A DNA stretch of 33,728 bases from Clostridia bacterium (GCA_026418695.1 JAOAAU010000047.1:1-33728); one strand, 5' to 3'; shown: positions 7,858 through 15,565, numbered from the stretch's first letter. The notes: generated by a model from the letters alone, not told the origin. A program made the numbers and translations.

Positions 7858-7894
7858 TTCTATCATATTTCTATCACAATTACTCCTTAAAATA
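7858..7894 (+). promoter_or_regulatory. Direct-repeat operator and -10 region upstream of the DUF2680 gene
   Basis: Two near-identical repeats 11 bp apart, TTCTATCATAT (7858) and TTCTATCACAA (7869), are followed 8 bp later by TTAAAATA (7887-7894). The second repeat and the TTAAAATA box match the region upstream of the response regulator at the same spacing. This points to direct control of the DUF2680 gene by the neighbouring two-component system. Confidence 0.65.
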
Positions 7895-7988
7895 AAAATA
7901 TAAGAACAGGGGATATTTCTAGATAAAAGAAATGTTCCTCTGTGCTGGGAGATAAATCCCAAATAAATATTTAAGGAGAGGATTAAAC

Positions 7989-8444
7989 ATGAAAAACGTA
8001 AAGAAGTTTGTTGCAGTACTATCAATAGTAGGAGTCTTAGGAACAGCTGGAGCTGTGTATGCTCTGGAAATTAAAACTCCTGCGGATGTTGTAGCGGGGC
8101 TGACTGGAAAGAGTATCACAGAGGTAAATAATGAAAGAACCTCAGGAAAAACTTACGGGACAATAGCAAAGGAAGCAAACAAGTTGGATGAGTTCAAGGC
8201 TCAAATGCTGGAACAGAAAAAGGCTATCTTAGATCAGAGAGTTAAAGATGGTACTCTAACACAGGAGCAGGCAGATGCTATATATAAAAGAATAAAGGAT
8301 AATCAGGCACTATGCGATGGAACCGGAAACGAAGGAACCGGAAGAGGATGCGGTGCCGGATTTGGTAATGGAAAAGGTATGGGACGAGGATTAGGAAGTG
8401 GAAGCTGTACAGGACTGGGCGCCGGGAATGGCTCAATACGGTAA
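7989..8444 (+). CDS. Secreted DUF2680-family protein
   Basis: A 151-aa protein with a clear signal peptide (residues 1-25, cleavage after AVYA). The mature part has a repeat-like helical region (TPADVVAGLTGKSITEV, then YGTIAKEANKLDEFK) and the DUF2680 signature ILDQRVKDGTLTQEQADAIY. From about residue 108 the tail is Gly-, Arg- and Cys-rich (GRGCGAGFGNGKGMGRG). The start has AAGGAGAGG upstream. It is probably induced by the adjacent two-component system, with which it shares an operator. The function of DUF2680 is not known; the Cys/Gly tail could bind metal, but that is a guess. Confidence 0.85.
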   Translation: MKNVKKFVAVLSIVGVLGTAGAVYALEIKTPADVVAGLTGKSITEVNNERTSGKTYGTIAKEANKLDEFKAQMLEQKKAILDQRVKDGTLTQEQADAIYKRIKDNQALCDGTGNEGTGRGCGAGFGNGKGMGRGLGSGSCTGLGAGNGSIR

Positions 8445-8455
8445 GATTTAATTAG

Positions 8456-8500
8456 AAGGCTGCAATTTATATAGACTCATATAAATTGCAGCCTTTCTTT
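8456..8500 (+). terminator. Strong intrinsic terminator after the DUF2680 gene
   Basis: A perfect 17-bp stem (8456-8472 against 8479-8495) with a 6-nt loop (AGACTC), then TTCTTT. Confidence 0.9.
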
Positions 8501-8662
8501 ATAGAGGAGATGCTTTGCTTGGAATTTAAAGAGTTGTTCGTGTATTTATGGTGATTTTCTACTAAAATTTACTGTATTAATGACTGTAGCAGCATAAATT
8601 CATAGTAATATGAAAGTGATTTTAGAGAAGTAAGGGAATCTGAACAAAGGATGGATACAAGG

Positions 8663-8693
8663 AAACAGCAGTCAAAATTCACTGCTGTTTTTG
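8663..8693 (+). terminator. Orphan intrinsic terminator
   Basis: A perfect 10-bp stem AAACAGCAGT (8663-8672) with its complement (8681-8690), 8-nt loop, then TTTTTG on the plus strand. The stretch from 8501 to 8662 between this and the previous terminator has no convincing gene, only very short frames. It may end a small RNA or catch read-through. Confidence 0.65.
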
Positions 8694-8714
8694 TTATATG
8701 AAAGTTATTTAGTA

Positions 8715-8767
8715 TTGACGTTATATTTATATCGGAGTAATATAATTATGTGCATATGCACATAATT
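8715..8767 (+). promoter_or_regulatory. Promoter with a perfect 24-bp palindromic operator before the UPF0251 gene
   Basis: TTGACG (8715-8720), 17-bp spacer and TAATAT (8738-8743) form a good promoter. Immediately after the -10 box lies a perfect palindrome with half-site AATTATGTGCAT (8744-8755) mirrored at 8756-8767, at the expected transcription start. It is a strong candidate operator, most simply for autoregulation by the UPF0251 protein encoded 62 bp downstream. Confidence 0.75.
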
Positions 8768-8829
8768 TAAATATAAACTATGAGTAAAATATCGTTGGGT
8801 GTTTGCTCGGAAAAATTACAGGTGATCAA

Positions 8830-9198
8830 ATGCCAAGACCCAGAAAATGCAGGCTGGTCGGTTTTGTACCGGATAATCCTTGCTTTCATCCTCAATTACA
8901 TAATAGGGATGAAGTTGTTTTAAACATTGAAGAAATTGAAGCCATCCGACTGTCGGACTATCTTGGAATGGAGCAGGATAGCGCTGCAGACAGCATGAAT
9001 GTATCCAGGGGAACTTTCCAACGAATTATCAATACTGCCAGAAGGAAGATCGCAGATGCACTGATCCATGGAAAGATCATTCGGATTGAAGGAGGGAATT
9101 ATCAGCTGTCAGCAGACAAACCTTGCTGCAGGCGAATTAATGGTGGTTGTAAGCGTAAGGGCTGTGAAAAATTTGACGAGTGTGAAGAAAATAAATGA
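8830..9198 (+). CDS. UPF0251/DUF134 (COG1342) DNA-binding protein
   Basis: A 122-aa predicted regulator. It begins MPRPRKCR, the family hallmark, followed by a sigma-like helix-turn-helix (about residues 35-78: EEIEAIRLSDYLGMEQDSAADSMN, then VSRGTFQRIINTARRKIADAL). The C-terminus is Cys-rich (CCRRINGGCKRKGCEKFDEC) and probably binds a metal or Fe-S cluster. ATG 8830 fits the family N-terminus; an upstream TTG at 8803 does not. The gene is followed by a NifX-like gene, a recurrent COG1342 neighbourhood. The 24-bp palindrome upstream suggests autoregulation. Confidence 0.9.
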   Translation: MPRPRKCRLVGFVPDNPCFHPQLHNRDEVVLNIEEIEAIRLSDYLGMEQDSAADSMNVSRGTFQRIINTARRKIADALIHGKIIRIEGGNYQLSADKPCCRRINGGCKRKGCEKFDECEENK

Positions 9199-9226
9199 TT
9201 ACTTTAACCGAAGGGAGAATAATTCT

Positions 9227-9613
9227 ATGAAAATCGCGATTGCCACGGAAGGAACGAATGTATCCGGACATTTTGGAAAGTGTGAGAACTTCACTATGGT
9301 TGAAATTGAAAACTCGAGTGTAAAAAGCAAAGCCGTTGTAAGCACATTGGGTAACCAACATGGACTTCTTCCCGGATTCCTTGCATCACATCATGTGGAT
9401 GTAGTTATCGCTGGAGGTATGGGAGAAGGTGCAAGGCAAAACCTTGTTTCAAATGGTATTGAGATTATTTCCGGAGTAAGCGGGAATATTGATGAAGTTA
9501 TCAAAGTTTTCATGAGTGGAGACTTAAAATCCAGTAATGCAGGCTGCTCCGGGCATGGACACTCCCATGAACACAGTCATGGGGAAGGTGGCTGCAGCTG
9601 CGGGTGTCACTAA
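9227..9613 (+). CDS. NifX/NifB-C-terminal-like (dinitrogenase Fe-Mo cofactor biosynthesis family) protein
   Basis: A 128-aa protein of the dinitrogenase iron-molybdenum cofactor biosynthesis fold. It starts MKIAIATEGTNVSGHFGKCENF and carries the family core VDVVIAGGMGEGARQNL and GIEIISGVSG. Such proteins bind Fe-S or Fe-Mo-type cofactors and occur widely without nitrogenase. The tail from about residue 107 is His/Cys-rich (CSGHGHSHEHSHGEGGCSC), suggesting metal binding. AAGGGAG precedes the ATG. It lies 28 bp after the UPF0251 gene and is probably co-transcribed with it. No nif structural genes are in the window. Confidence 0.9.
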   Translation: MKIAIATEGTNVSGHFGKCENFTMVEIENSSVKSKAVVSTLGNQHGLLPGFLASHHVDVVIAGGMGEGARQNLVSNGIEIISGVSGNIDEVIKVFMSGDLKSSNAGCSGHGHSHEHSHGEGGCSCGCH

Positions 9614-9659
9614 TCAATGATAAATATAATGAGCATTTCGTTTATTGGGGGATGAAATA

Positions 9660-10073
9660 ATGGTGATTGATACTTGTTTCACCGCCAGGTATGCAGAAAC
9701 AGACCAGATGGGTATAGTGCATCATTCGAACTATCCCATCTGGTTTGAAGCCGGAAGGACAGAGTTTTTCAGAAATGCAAGTATTCCTAATTCCCAAATA
9801 GAAGCAATGGGAATCCTGCTTCCATTAACACATATGGATTGCAGCTTTATGAGTCCTGCAAAGTATGAAGATGAAATCATTGTAAAGACAAGGATAAGAA
9901 GTATGACCTGTGCAAGAATTGAGTTTGATTATCAAATTTTTAATAGTGAGTATGATAGACTGCTTGCGACAGGAAGTACCTCGCATGCTTGGACTGATAA
10001 GTCATTAATACCCCTGAATATTAAAAAGCTGCAGCCGGAAATATGGCTGTTGCTCGAGAAGGCAGCAGGCTGA
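9660..10073 (+). CDS. Acyl-CoA thioesterase, hotdog fold (YbgC/4-hydroxybenzoyl-CoA thioesterase family)
   Basis: A 137-aa hotdog-fold thioesterase. The active-site region ARYAETDQMGIVHHSNYPIWFE carries the catalytic Asp and the conserved Gly-x-Val-x-x-x-x-Tyr pattern. Such enzymes hydrolyse acyl-CoA thioesters in the cytoplasm; the acyl group is unknown here. ATG 9660 has a GGGGG site 8 nt upstream; an upstream TTG at 9645 is less likely. It follows the NifX-like gene by 46 bp and may share its transcript. Confidence 0.88.
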   Translation: MVIDTCFTARYAETDQMGIVHHSNYPIWFEAGRTEFFRNASIPNSQIEAMGILLPLTHMDCSFMSPAKYEDEIIVKTRIRSMTCARIEFDYQIFNSEYDRLLATGSTSHAWTDKSLIPLNIKKLQPEIWLLLEKAAG

Positions 10074-10105
10074 ATTTCATTAAGGATTAAGTATGAGGTG
10101 GTATT

Positions 10106-10570
10106 TTGGAGAGGCATCCAGAATTGTGTGTTAAACTTTTTAAAGAAGGGTATAATTGTTCTCAGGCAGTTCTTGGAGCGTACTGTAAGGAGATTGGCTT
10201 GGAATTTGAAACAGCGGTTAAGCTTAGTTCGTCTTTCGGAGGAGGAATGGGAAGACTCAGAGAGGTTTGTGGAGCTGTTACCGCAATGTTTATGATTGCT
10301 GGACTTAAAAGTGGATATGCGGACCCGAAGGATAAGTCAATAAAGCAAAAACACTATGAACTTATTCAACAGTTATCACAAAGATTTAAGGACAAAAACG
10401 GTTCAATTATCTGTAGAGAGCTTCTAGGATTAGGTATTCGGCATGATAGTCCTGTACCTGATGAAAGAACAACCGAGTATTATAAAAAGCGTCCTTGCGT
10501 AGAGCTGGTAAAGTGTGCAGCTGAAATCATTGATGAAGTATTGAATAAAAGCGAGGCTAGTTCATACTGA
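10106..10570 (+). CDS. C_GCAxxG_C_C family protein (probable redox protein)
   Basis: A 154-aa Cys-rich protein of the C_GCAxxG_C_C family. It shows FKEGYNCSQAVLGAYC, then SFGGGMGRLREVCGAVTAMFM, ICRELLG, and a late pair in RPCVELVKCAAEI. The conserved Cys residues suggest a redox or metal-binding role; no activity is established for the family. The start is TTG 10106 with GAGGTGG 4 nt upstream. It is 32 bp after the thioesterase gene, in the same probable operon. Confidence 0.85.
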   Translation: MERHPELCVKLFKEGYNCSQAVLGAYCKEIGLEFETAVKLSSSFGGGMGRLREVCGAVTAMFMIAGLKSGYADPKDKSIKQKHYELIQQLSQRFKDKNGSIICRELLGLGIRHDSPVPDERTTEYYKKRPCVELVKCAAEIIDEVLNKSEASSY

Positions 10571-10647
10571 TAGTAGAGAGAGGACGTATCAAAAAATATA
10601 AGATAAGATTTTGCAGGGCAAAGTAGTATACTTATGGGGTGAGGAAT

Positions 10648-11589
10648 TTGAAAGATACCGTTGTAATTGTGTCAAAGGTTTTACCGGTGATTCTATTGAT
10701 TATTCTTGGAAATGTATTCCGCAAGTCCAGGTTCATTCGTCAAAGCACCATAGACGAATTGAAGAAAATCATCGTCAATATTTCTTTACCGGCCCTGCTG
10801 TTTATGGCCTTTGCAGGAACAAGCTTTGAAGGAAGATATGGATTGATTTTCCTGTCGGTATTTCTCGTATGTGGATTGATGTTATTGCTTGGGACGATCT
10901 TTAAGTCATTTCTCAATTCGAATAACAGGTATTTACCTTCCCTGTTCAGCGGCTTTGAGACGGGGATGATGGGATATTCCCTATTTGTTGCCGTCTATGG
11001 TGCTGCCAATATGTATAAGCTTGCACTGATTGATTTAGGACAGGTAACGTTTGTGTTCTTCATTCTTGTTACATATCTTCAAAAGATCAATGGAAAGTCA
11101 TCAACAATAAACCAAATAGTGCTGTCCTTTCTTAAGTCCCCGGTGATACTGGCGATTCTGTCGGGTATCCTTGTTGGAAGTCTTGGCTTGCTTGATGCAG
11201 TGGAAGCCTATCCGTTATCAAATTCAATTCTTGAGACGCTAAAATTGCTTTCAAATCTCACTGTACCTGTCATATGCGTTGTGATAGGGTACGAACTACA
11301 TATTGATCCCCAAAATCTGGGTCGGCCTTTGCTGACAGCATTGATTCGGGTTTTGCTTCTTTTGGGAATAGCCTTTCTGATTAGTGAATTACTTATAGAA
11401 AGGATAATGCATCTTGATCATACATTTAAAATTGCATTATACACGATGTTCCTGCTGCCGCCTCCTTTTGTGATACCCATTTTTATGGAGGCTCAGGAGG
11501 TTGAAAACAAGCGGTTCATATTAAATACGATTTCGATTCATATAGTCTTATCATTAGCGGCATTTTTAGTTTTGATTTTAGTAATGTAA
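10648..11589 (+). CDS. AEC (auxin efflux carrier)-family transporter
   Basis: An integral membrane permease of about 313 aa with roughly ten hydrophobic segments, of the bacterial auxin efflux carrier/malate permease family. It opens with VLPVILLIILGNVFRK, has the family segment NISLPALLFMAFAGT, a mid-protein GFETGMMGYSLF, and a C-terminal half starting KSPVILAILSGILVG. The substrate is probably an organic acid, but it is not readable from sequence. Start choice is uncertain: TTG 10648 lies 3 nt after GGTGAGG and gives a family-like N-terminus; GTG 10639 is in frame but lacks a site. Confidence 0.85.
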   Translation: MKDTVVIVSKVLPVILLIILGNVFRKSRFIRQSTIDELKKIIVNISLPALLFMAFAGTSFEGRYGLIFLSVFLVCGLMLLLGTIFKSFLNSNNRYLPSLFSGFETGMMGYSLFVAVYGAANMYKLALIDLGQVTFVFFILVTYLQKINGKSSTINQIVLSFLKSPVILAILSGILVGSLGLLDAVEAYPLSNSILETLKLLSNLTVPVICVVIGYELHIDPQNLGRPLLTALIRVLLLLGIAFLISELLIERIMHLDHTFKIALYTMFLLPPPFVIPIFMEAQEVENKRFILNTISIHIVLSLAAFLVLILVM

Positions 11590-11681
11590 AACCGTCATTC
11601 GGAGATTTCATTGACGAGAGTCAATATTATGTACGAATAACACTTTGCATTGATTCTTTACGGTGTTCTGAATACCCGCGA

Positions 11682-12026
11682 CTATACATGCACACCCAGC
11701 TTACTATAAAGCTGACCTTTGCAAAGCATTTTATTCCGGATTTTCAGATCGTATATTGAGCACGTGTCAGAATTACAATGCGTGCAGTTGATACAGGATT
11801 TGATTTTTACGGCAACAAGGCTTTCGGATGCTTTACAGGATTCTCTTACGAGATATTTTGCGAATAAATTTATGCTGATAAAGGGTGCAAATAAAACAAA
11901 CATGAATTTTGAAACGGCATTCAATGGATCTATCATGCAATAGGTCTTACCATAAAGAAGTTTGCTGATGTAGATATTGGTGAATACAGCTGTTATCCAT
12001 GTCATAAAAGCAACAACTATTAACAT
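11682..12026 (-). CDS. Small membrane protein with a Cys-rich tail
   Basis: I do not recognise this 114-aa protein. Residues 1-20 and about 40-60 are hydrophobic and probably span the membrane. The C-terminal part has KSCINCTHCNSDTCSIYDL and a later KMLCKG, a zinc-ribbon-like or Fe-S-binding Cys pattern. GAGGTG lies 6 nt upstream of the ATG, supporting a real gene. It is monocistronic and divergent from the Fe-S operon that starts at 12197. Confidence 0.6.
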   Translation of the reverse strand: MLIVVAFMTWITAVFTNIYISKLLYGKTYCMIDPLNAVSKFMFVLFAPFISINLFAKYLVRESCKASESLVAVKIKSCINCTHCNSDTCSIYDLKIRNKMLCKGQLYSKLGVHV

Positions 12027-12196
12027 AAAAACACCTCGCTGTTCATTATATTTCTATACTATAACAAATACACACACAGAACAAATTCGGTTCAATCCTT
12101 TTTATTACCTATACGGGGGATTTGGAGCCTCTTAGAGTTATCTTACTTAAATTTTCAAGGATTATCTTTATATATCGTAATATTAGGATTTATAGA

Positions 12197-12226
12197 TTGA
12201 CAAATGCATTGTCTGCCTCTTATAAT
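12197..12226 (+). promoter_or_regulatory. Consensus sigma-A promoter of the Fe-S/rhodanese cluster
   Basis: Perfect TTGACA (12197-12202) and perfect TATAAT (12221-12226) with an 18-bp spacer. A strong core like this usually needs a repressor, and a candidate operator follows directly. Confidence 0.85.
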
Positions 12227-12233
12227 GAAAAAG

Positions 12234-12248
12234 TACCCCGCGGGGGTA
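12234..12248 (+). promoter_or_regulatory. CsoR/CstR-family-type operator
   Basis: TACCC-CGCGG-GGGTA, a GC-rich dyad embedded in AT-rich DNA at the predicted transcription start. The pattern TACCC...GGGGGTATG closely resembles operators of the CsoR family (copper-sensing CsoR, persulfide-sensing CstR). A rhodanese gene at 13408 favours the persulfide version, but copper or nickel sensing remains possible. No CsoR-family gene is in the window. Confidence 0.7.
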
Positions 12249-12276
12249 TGTTGAACCTATATGTAGAGGTGGTCTT

Positions 12277-12933
12277 ATGGAGAAATTAAAAAAGTTTATT
12301 CATCAGTGGTCCTGGGTTTTGCTTGTTGTATATTGTGCTGTTGGTATATTCTATCCGCTCGTCGGTATGGCTGCACTGATCTGTATGCTTGCTCCTTCCG
12401 TTGTAGCAATATTTAAAGGGAGAATGTGGTGCGGCAACTTTTGCCCGAGGGGAAGCTTCAATGATACGATCCTCTCAAAAATCAGCAGGAAAAGAAATGT
12501 TCCCAGGTTTTTGAAAACAACCTGGTTTAAGCTGGTATTTCTGGCCGTGCTGATGGGGGCATTTGCGATCCAGATTGCTTATGCCTGGGGGAGCCTCACG
12601 GAGGTATCCTTTGTATTTGTCAGGATGATTGTGATCACCACAATGCTAACGATCCTGCTTGGGATTCTATACAATCAGAGAACATGGTGTATGATCTGCC
12701 CCATGGGTACAATGGCGCATTATGTTGCCAAACTGCAGCTGGTTAAGTCAAAATTCAGACATGTTGTATTCAATAAAGAAAAATGCATCGATTGCAGGAT
12801 TTGTTCAAAAAACTGTCCGATCGGAATTGATGTTTTAAGTCACAAGCAGGCAGGAACAGTAACACACGCGGATTGCTTGAAGTGCAGGGTGTGCATTGAA
12901 AAGTGTCCCAAGAAATCATTGTATGTTGCATAA
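12277..12933 (+). CDS. NapH-like membrane 4Fe-4S protein
   Basis: A 218-aa membrane protein with about four hydrophobic segments and two CxxxCP loops (WCGNFCPRG, WCMICPMG) typical of the NapH/YccM/CcoG type. Two 4Fe-4S ferredoxin motifs follow at the C-terminus (CIDCRICSKNCP and CLKCRVCIEKCP). The protein should move electrons between the membrane and a soluble partner. GAGGTGG precedes the ATG. A ferredoxin gene follows 36 bp later and a rhodanese lipoprotein beyond it. The promoter carries a CsoR-type operator, so metal or reactive sulfur probably induces it. Confidence 0.88.
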   Translation: MEKLKKFIHQWSWVLLVVYCAVGIFYPLVGMAALICMLAPSVVAIFKGRMWCGNFCPRGSFNDTILSKISRKRNVPRFLKTTWFKLVFLAVLMGAFAIQIAYAWGSLTEVSFVFVRMIVITTMLTILLGILYNQRTWCMICPMGTMAHYVAKLQLVKSKFRHVVFNKEKCIDCRICSKNCPIGIDVLSHKQAGTVTHADCLKCRVCIEKCPKKSLYVA

Positions 12934-12969
12934 AATTATAGTGAATTCAAAAAAAGGAGTGCATTCTTT

Positions 12970-13152
12970 ATGAAGATCGTAGTTGAAAAAAGCAGATGTC
13001 CCCAGAATCATCCGTGTCCTTCAATCAAAGTATGTCCTGTTGGAGCCATAAAACAAAATGGCTATGATGCCCCCGCCATTGAAGAGGAAAAATGCATAAA
13101 GTGTAAGAAATGTGTGATGTTTTGTCCTATGGGAGCGATACAGTCGAAATAG
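12970..13152 (+). CDS. Small 4Fe-4S ferredoxin-like protein
   Basis: A 60-aa protein of ferredoxin size. The second motif, CIKCKKCVMFCP, is a standard 4Fe-4S cluster site. The first is modified (CPQNHPCPSIKVCP), so the first cluster may be altered or bind another metal. AAAGGAG precedes the ATG. It lies 36 bp after the NapH-like gene, probably in the same operon, and is a likely soluble electron partner. Confidence 0.87.
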   Translation: MKIVVEKSRCPQNHPCPSIKVCPVGAIKQNGYDAPAIEEEKCIKCKKCVMFCPMGAIQSK

Positions 13153-13172
13153 ATTTTGATCTCTTAAGTTAT

Positions 13173-13200
13173 TTGAAGCTTCAACCGTGAGGTGGAGCTT
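13173..13200. other. Dyad in the gap before the rhodanese gene
   Basis: A 12-bp palindrome TTGAAGCTTCAA (13173-13184) overlaps a longer imperfect dyad, AGCTTCAACC then GTGA then GGTGGAGCT. It vaguely resembles MerR-family operators. The rest of the 255-bp gap up to 13407 holds nothing I recognise. Confidence 0.3.
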
Positions 13201-13407
13201 TGTGGTAAAGGTTTCTCATAGACCTTCCGGGGATTGCTTTGGTCGCATTCATGACTGAGAAACTCATGAGTAAGTCTGAAAAGGACTTGATCTATCAATA
13301 TGGGGGTTGTTACAATAACAGAATGAGGATAAGCGGTATACTGTATATCCTGTGAATACAATCTCTGGTCTGGTGCTTTATAAAATAAGAAATGGAGTTT
13401 TTCTGAG

Positions 13408-13860
13408 ATGAATAAAAGAATGGTAGGAGTTATTTCGGCACTTATTTGCATTGGGGTTACTGCTTGCAGTACGGAGGGTGTTAACAGGAAACAGACAGAC
13501 AGTAAAAATACGATACAAGCTCAAGGGGACTCACAAAAAAATCTCAGCTATAAAAACATTAAACCTGAAGAGGCTAAAAAGCGACTGGATCGTGAGACTG
13601 GGATCATATTGCTTGATGTGAGGACGCTAGAGGAATATCAAGAAAAGCATATCCCGAACAGTTTGTTAATCCCTGTGGATGTTATCGAAAAAGAAGCTCC
13701 TGCAAAGCTTACGAATAAGGAGGCCGAAATATTTGTTTATTGCAGAAGCGGAAGACGCAGCGTTGCTGCCGCAGAAGCTCTGGTGAAAATGGGATATTCG
13801 AATGTATATAACTTGGGTGGGATCATTGATTGGCCTTATGAAACAAAAGCGGAAAAGTAA
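13408..13860 (+). CDS. Rhodanese-like sulfurtransferase lipoprotein
   Basis: A 150-aa predicted lipoprotein with lipobox GVTAC (Cys20), so it should sit on the outer face of the membrane. The rhodanese domain begins at about residue 50 (KPEEAKKRLDRE, LLDVRTLEEYQEKHIPNS) and has the active-site loop YCRSGRRS with Cys112, which would carry persulfide. It probably handles sulfane sulfur or cyanide-type acceptors. It is the third gene of the Fe-S cluster but lies 255 bp from the ferredoxin, so it may have its own promoter. GGAG precedes the ATG. Confidence 0.9.
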   Translation: MNKRMVGVISALICIGVTACSTEGVNRKQTDSKNTIQAQGDSQKNLSYKNIKPEEAKKRLDRETGIILLDVRTLEEYQEKHIPNSLLIPVDVIEKEAPAKLTNKEAEIFVYCRSGRRSVAAAEALVKMGYSNVYNLGGIIDWPYETKAEK

Positions 13861-13890
13861 CGGGGGCGGGAAATTGCTGTAGAATCTGGA

Positions 13891-13925
13891 AAGGAGGCTT
13901 GGCGCCTCCTTATTGAAAATTTTTA
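13891..13925 (+). terminator. Intrinsic terminator after the rhodanese gene
   Basis: Stem AAGGAGGC (13891-13898) with GCCTCCTT (13904-13911), a 5-nt loop, then ATTGAAAATTTTT. The T-run is a few bases away, so strength is uncertain. The rest of the gap to 14068 shows nothing clear. Confidence 0.6.
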
Positions 13926-14068
13926 CATCAAAAGGATTCCAGGTGATGTTGTTAAGGTGAATTTTACAACCAGGCTGAAGTGCTTTTGAATTATTTCTCA
14001 GGAGAAGAAAAGTGCTCTGAAAAGTCGGTAGAAAATGAAATATTAGGCGGTTTCGAATACTGAACAAG

Positions 14069-15469
14069 TTAAAAAGACAGACCTATCGCAATATAGCCAA
14101 TCAGTGAAAGAATAACGCCTGCAATGACATAGGGGAGAGAGGTAACCATGTGCTCCCCGAAAGAAATCTTCGCCATATCCGCAGACAAGGGAGAGACGAC
14201 ATCGGTTACAGCGCCTCCGGCCCATACGGTACCAACCATGGTGGCGATGTTAACGCCGGAGTTGACTGAAAATGTGACAGCTAAAGGCATAATCAGCGCC
14301 CAGGTTGCCCAGGAGGATCCGATCGTATAGGAGATGATCCCGGACATCAGGAACAAGGTCGCCGGAATCAAGAACTTTGGAATACTTTTGATAAAATCCG
14401 CGCTGACTAGTTCATTAAATCCCAATTCCTGGGTTACACCTGTAAGTGCCCAGCTTAATACCAGGATGAGGATCAGGGACAAAACCTTTTCACCGCCCTT
14501 GATAATATGTGCTTCAATTTCTGCAAGGCTGATTTTCTGAGATAAAAAGTATATCCCTGTAATAATGATTGTGAGCAGTGCTCCGGCAAAAATGGATACA
14601 TTGAAATCAGCGCTGCTTAAAGCCCCAAAGAAAGTTGGAGACTTTTCTCTCCCTGTCCACCAGAAAAAGAAGAGCGTACTTGCAAGCAATAGCGCAATGG
14701 GAATGATGAGGTTGCGTGCCCTTCCGGGATATTCCTCGATAGTTTCATTTGCTTTTTGTTCTTTCCTGACATGCCCCTCTGTTAATTCTTCTGTTTCATC
14801 TTTGGTTCTTCCTAATTTAAGCCTGCCAAATCCAAGGCCGAATAATGTAACTCCAAGTGCAATGAGCAGCATGGACCAGGAGAAAAAATTCCATAAGACG
14901 CTCTTAGCAACGATCATATAGGCGCTTTCGGTAATTCCCCGGTCTTTAATGTTATTGGTCACCAATGTTACCATATACCCCAGATAGGCGGTTGCGATCG
15001 GAATCAGTAAAATCAGCTGCAGGCTTGTTACCGAAAGGATGAATGCGAACTTCTCCTTGGAGGCCTTTACTTTTTCCAGCAGAGGATTTAAAACAGTACC
15101 AACGGCAATGGTATGAAAAGAACTATCGAAGAAAGTAATGATACTCAAAAGCCAGCCCCAGCCCAATACCCCTTTTTCGCTTTTTGCCCATTTTTCAACC
15201 CTTTGACTGAAACCGGAAATTCCCCCTGCCATCTCAATCAGATCCGCGAGAGCACCAAAGGCGATGAGAAAGCCCAGGGTATAGGCACTGTCTTTATCCG
15301 TTAGAACGTCCATAATAAACTCACCAATGGAGGTAATTCCGTTAAAGAGTGATCGGGTACTGATGAGGGAGCCGATCACTACACCGGTAAGGAGTGATGG
15401 GATTAGTTTCTTCGTCTTAAAGGTTAAGATAATCGTTGCCAATGCCGGAATCAGTGATAACCATCGCAT
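14069..15469 (-). CDS. NhaC-family Na+/H+ antiporter-type permease
   Basis: A 466-aa integral membrane protein with about eleven hydrophobic segments, of the NhaC ion-transporter family. Recognisable parts are GVVIGSLISTRSLFNG, TFFDSSFHTIAVGTVL, and the C-terminal ISYTIGSSWATWALIMPLAV followed by VGTVWAGGAVTDVVSPLSA. It should exchange Na+ or a related substrate for H+ across the membrane; some family members carry amino or organic acids. A hydrophilic loop at about residues 220-250 (KDETEELTEGHVRKEQKANE) is cytoplasmic-like. GGGAGG lies 8 nt upstream of the ATG. Confidence 0.87.
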   Translation of the reverse strand: MRWLSLIPALATIILTFKTKKLIPSLLTGVVIGSLISTRSLFNGITSIGEFIMDVLTDKDSAYTLGFLIAFGALADLIEMAGGISGFSQRVEKWAKSEKGVLGWGWLLSIITFFDSSFHTIAVGTVLNPLLEKVKASKEKFAFILSVTSLQLILLIPIATAYLGYMVTLVTNNIKDRGITESAYMIVAKSVLWNFFSWSMLLIALGVTLFGLGFGRLKLGRTKDETEELTEGHVRKEQKANETIEEYPGRARNLIIPIALLLASTLFFFWWTGREKSPTFFGALSSADFNVSIFAGALLTIIITGIYFLSQKISLAEIEAHIIKGGEKVLSLILILVLSWALTGVTQELGFNELVSADFIKSIPKFLIPATLFLMSGIISYTIGSSWATWALIMPLAVTFSVNSGVNIATMVGTVWAGGAVTDVVSPLSADMAKISFGEHMVTSLPYVIAGVILSLIGYIAIGLSF

Positions 15470-15565
15470 GCAGAAAGCCTCCCTTGGTGTCTAGTTTAAC
15501 CAGTACTCATTTTGCTATTCGAAGATAGCGCCTCCAGATATAGGTTCTACGGAAATAAAAAATAA

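Noticed and set aside
9068..9226. N-terminal extension of the NifX-like protein
   Set aside because: It would overlap the UPF0251 gene in another frame; ATG 9227 has a good site and the family N-terminus.
9227..9613. Evidence for nitrogen fixation
   Set aside because: NifX-like single-domain proteins are common in non-diazotrophic anaerobes and no nifHDK or nifB is in the window.
13267..13353. 28-codon plus-strand frame in the gap before the rhodanese gene
   Set aside because: No ribosome binding site, no recognisable features and nothing to separate it from chance.
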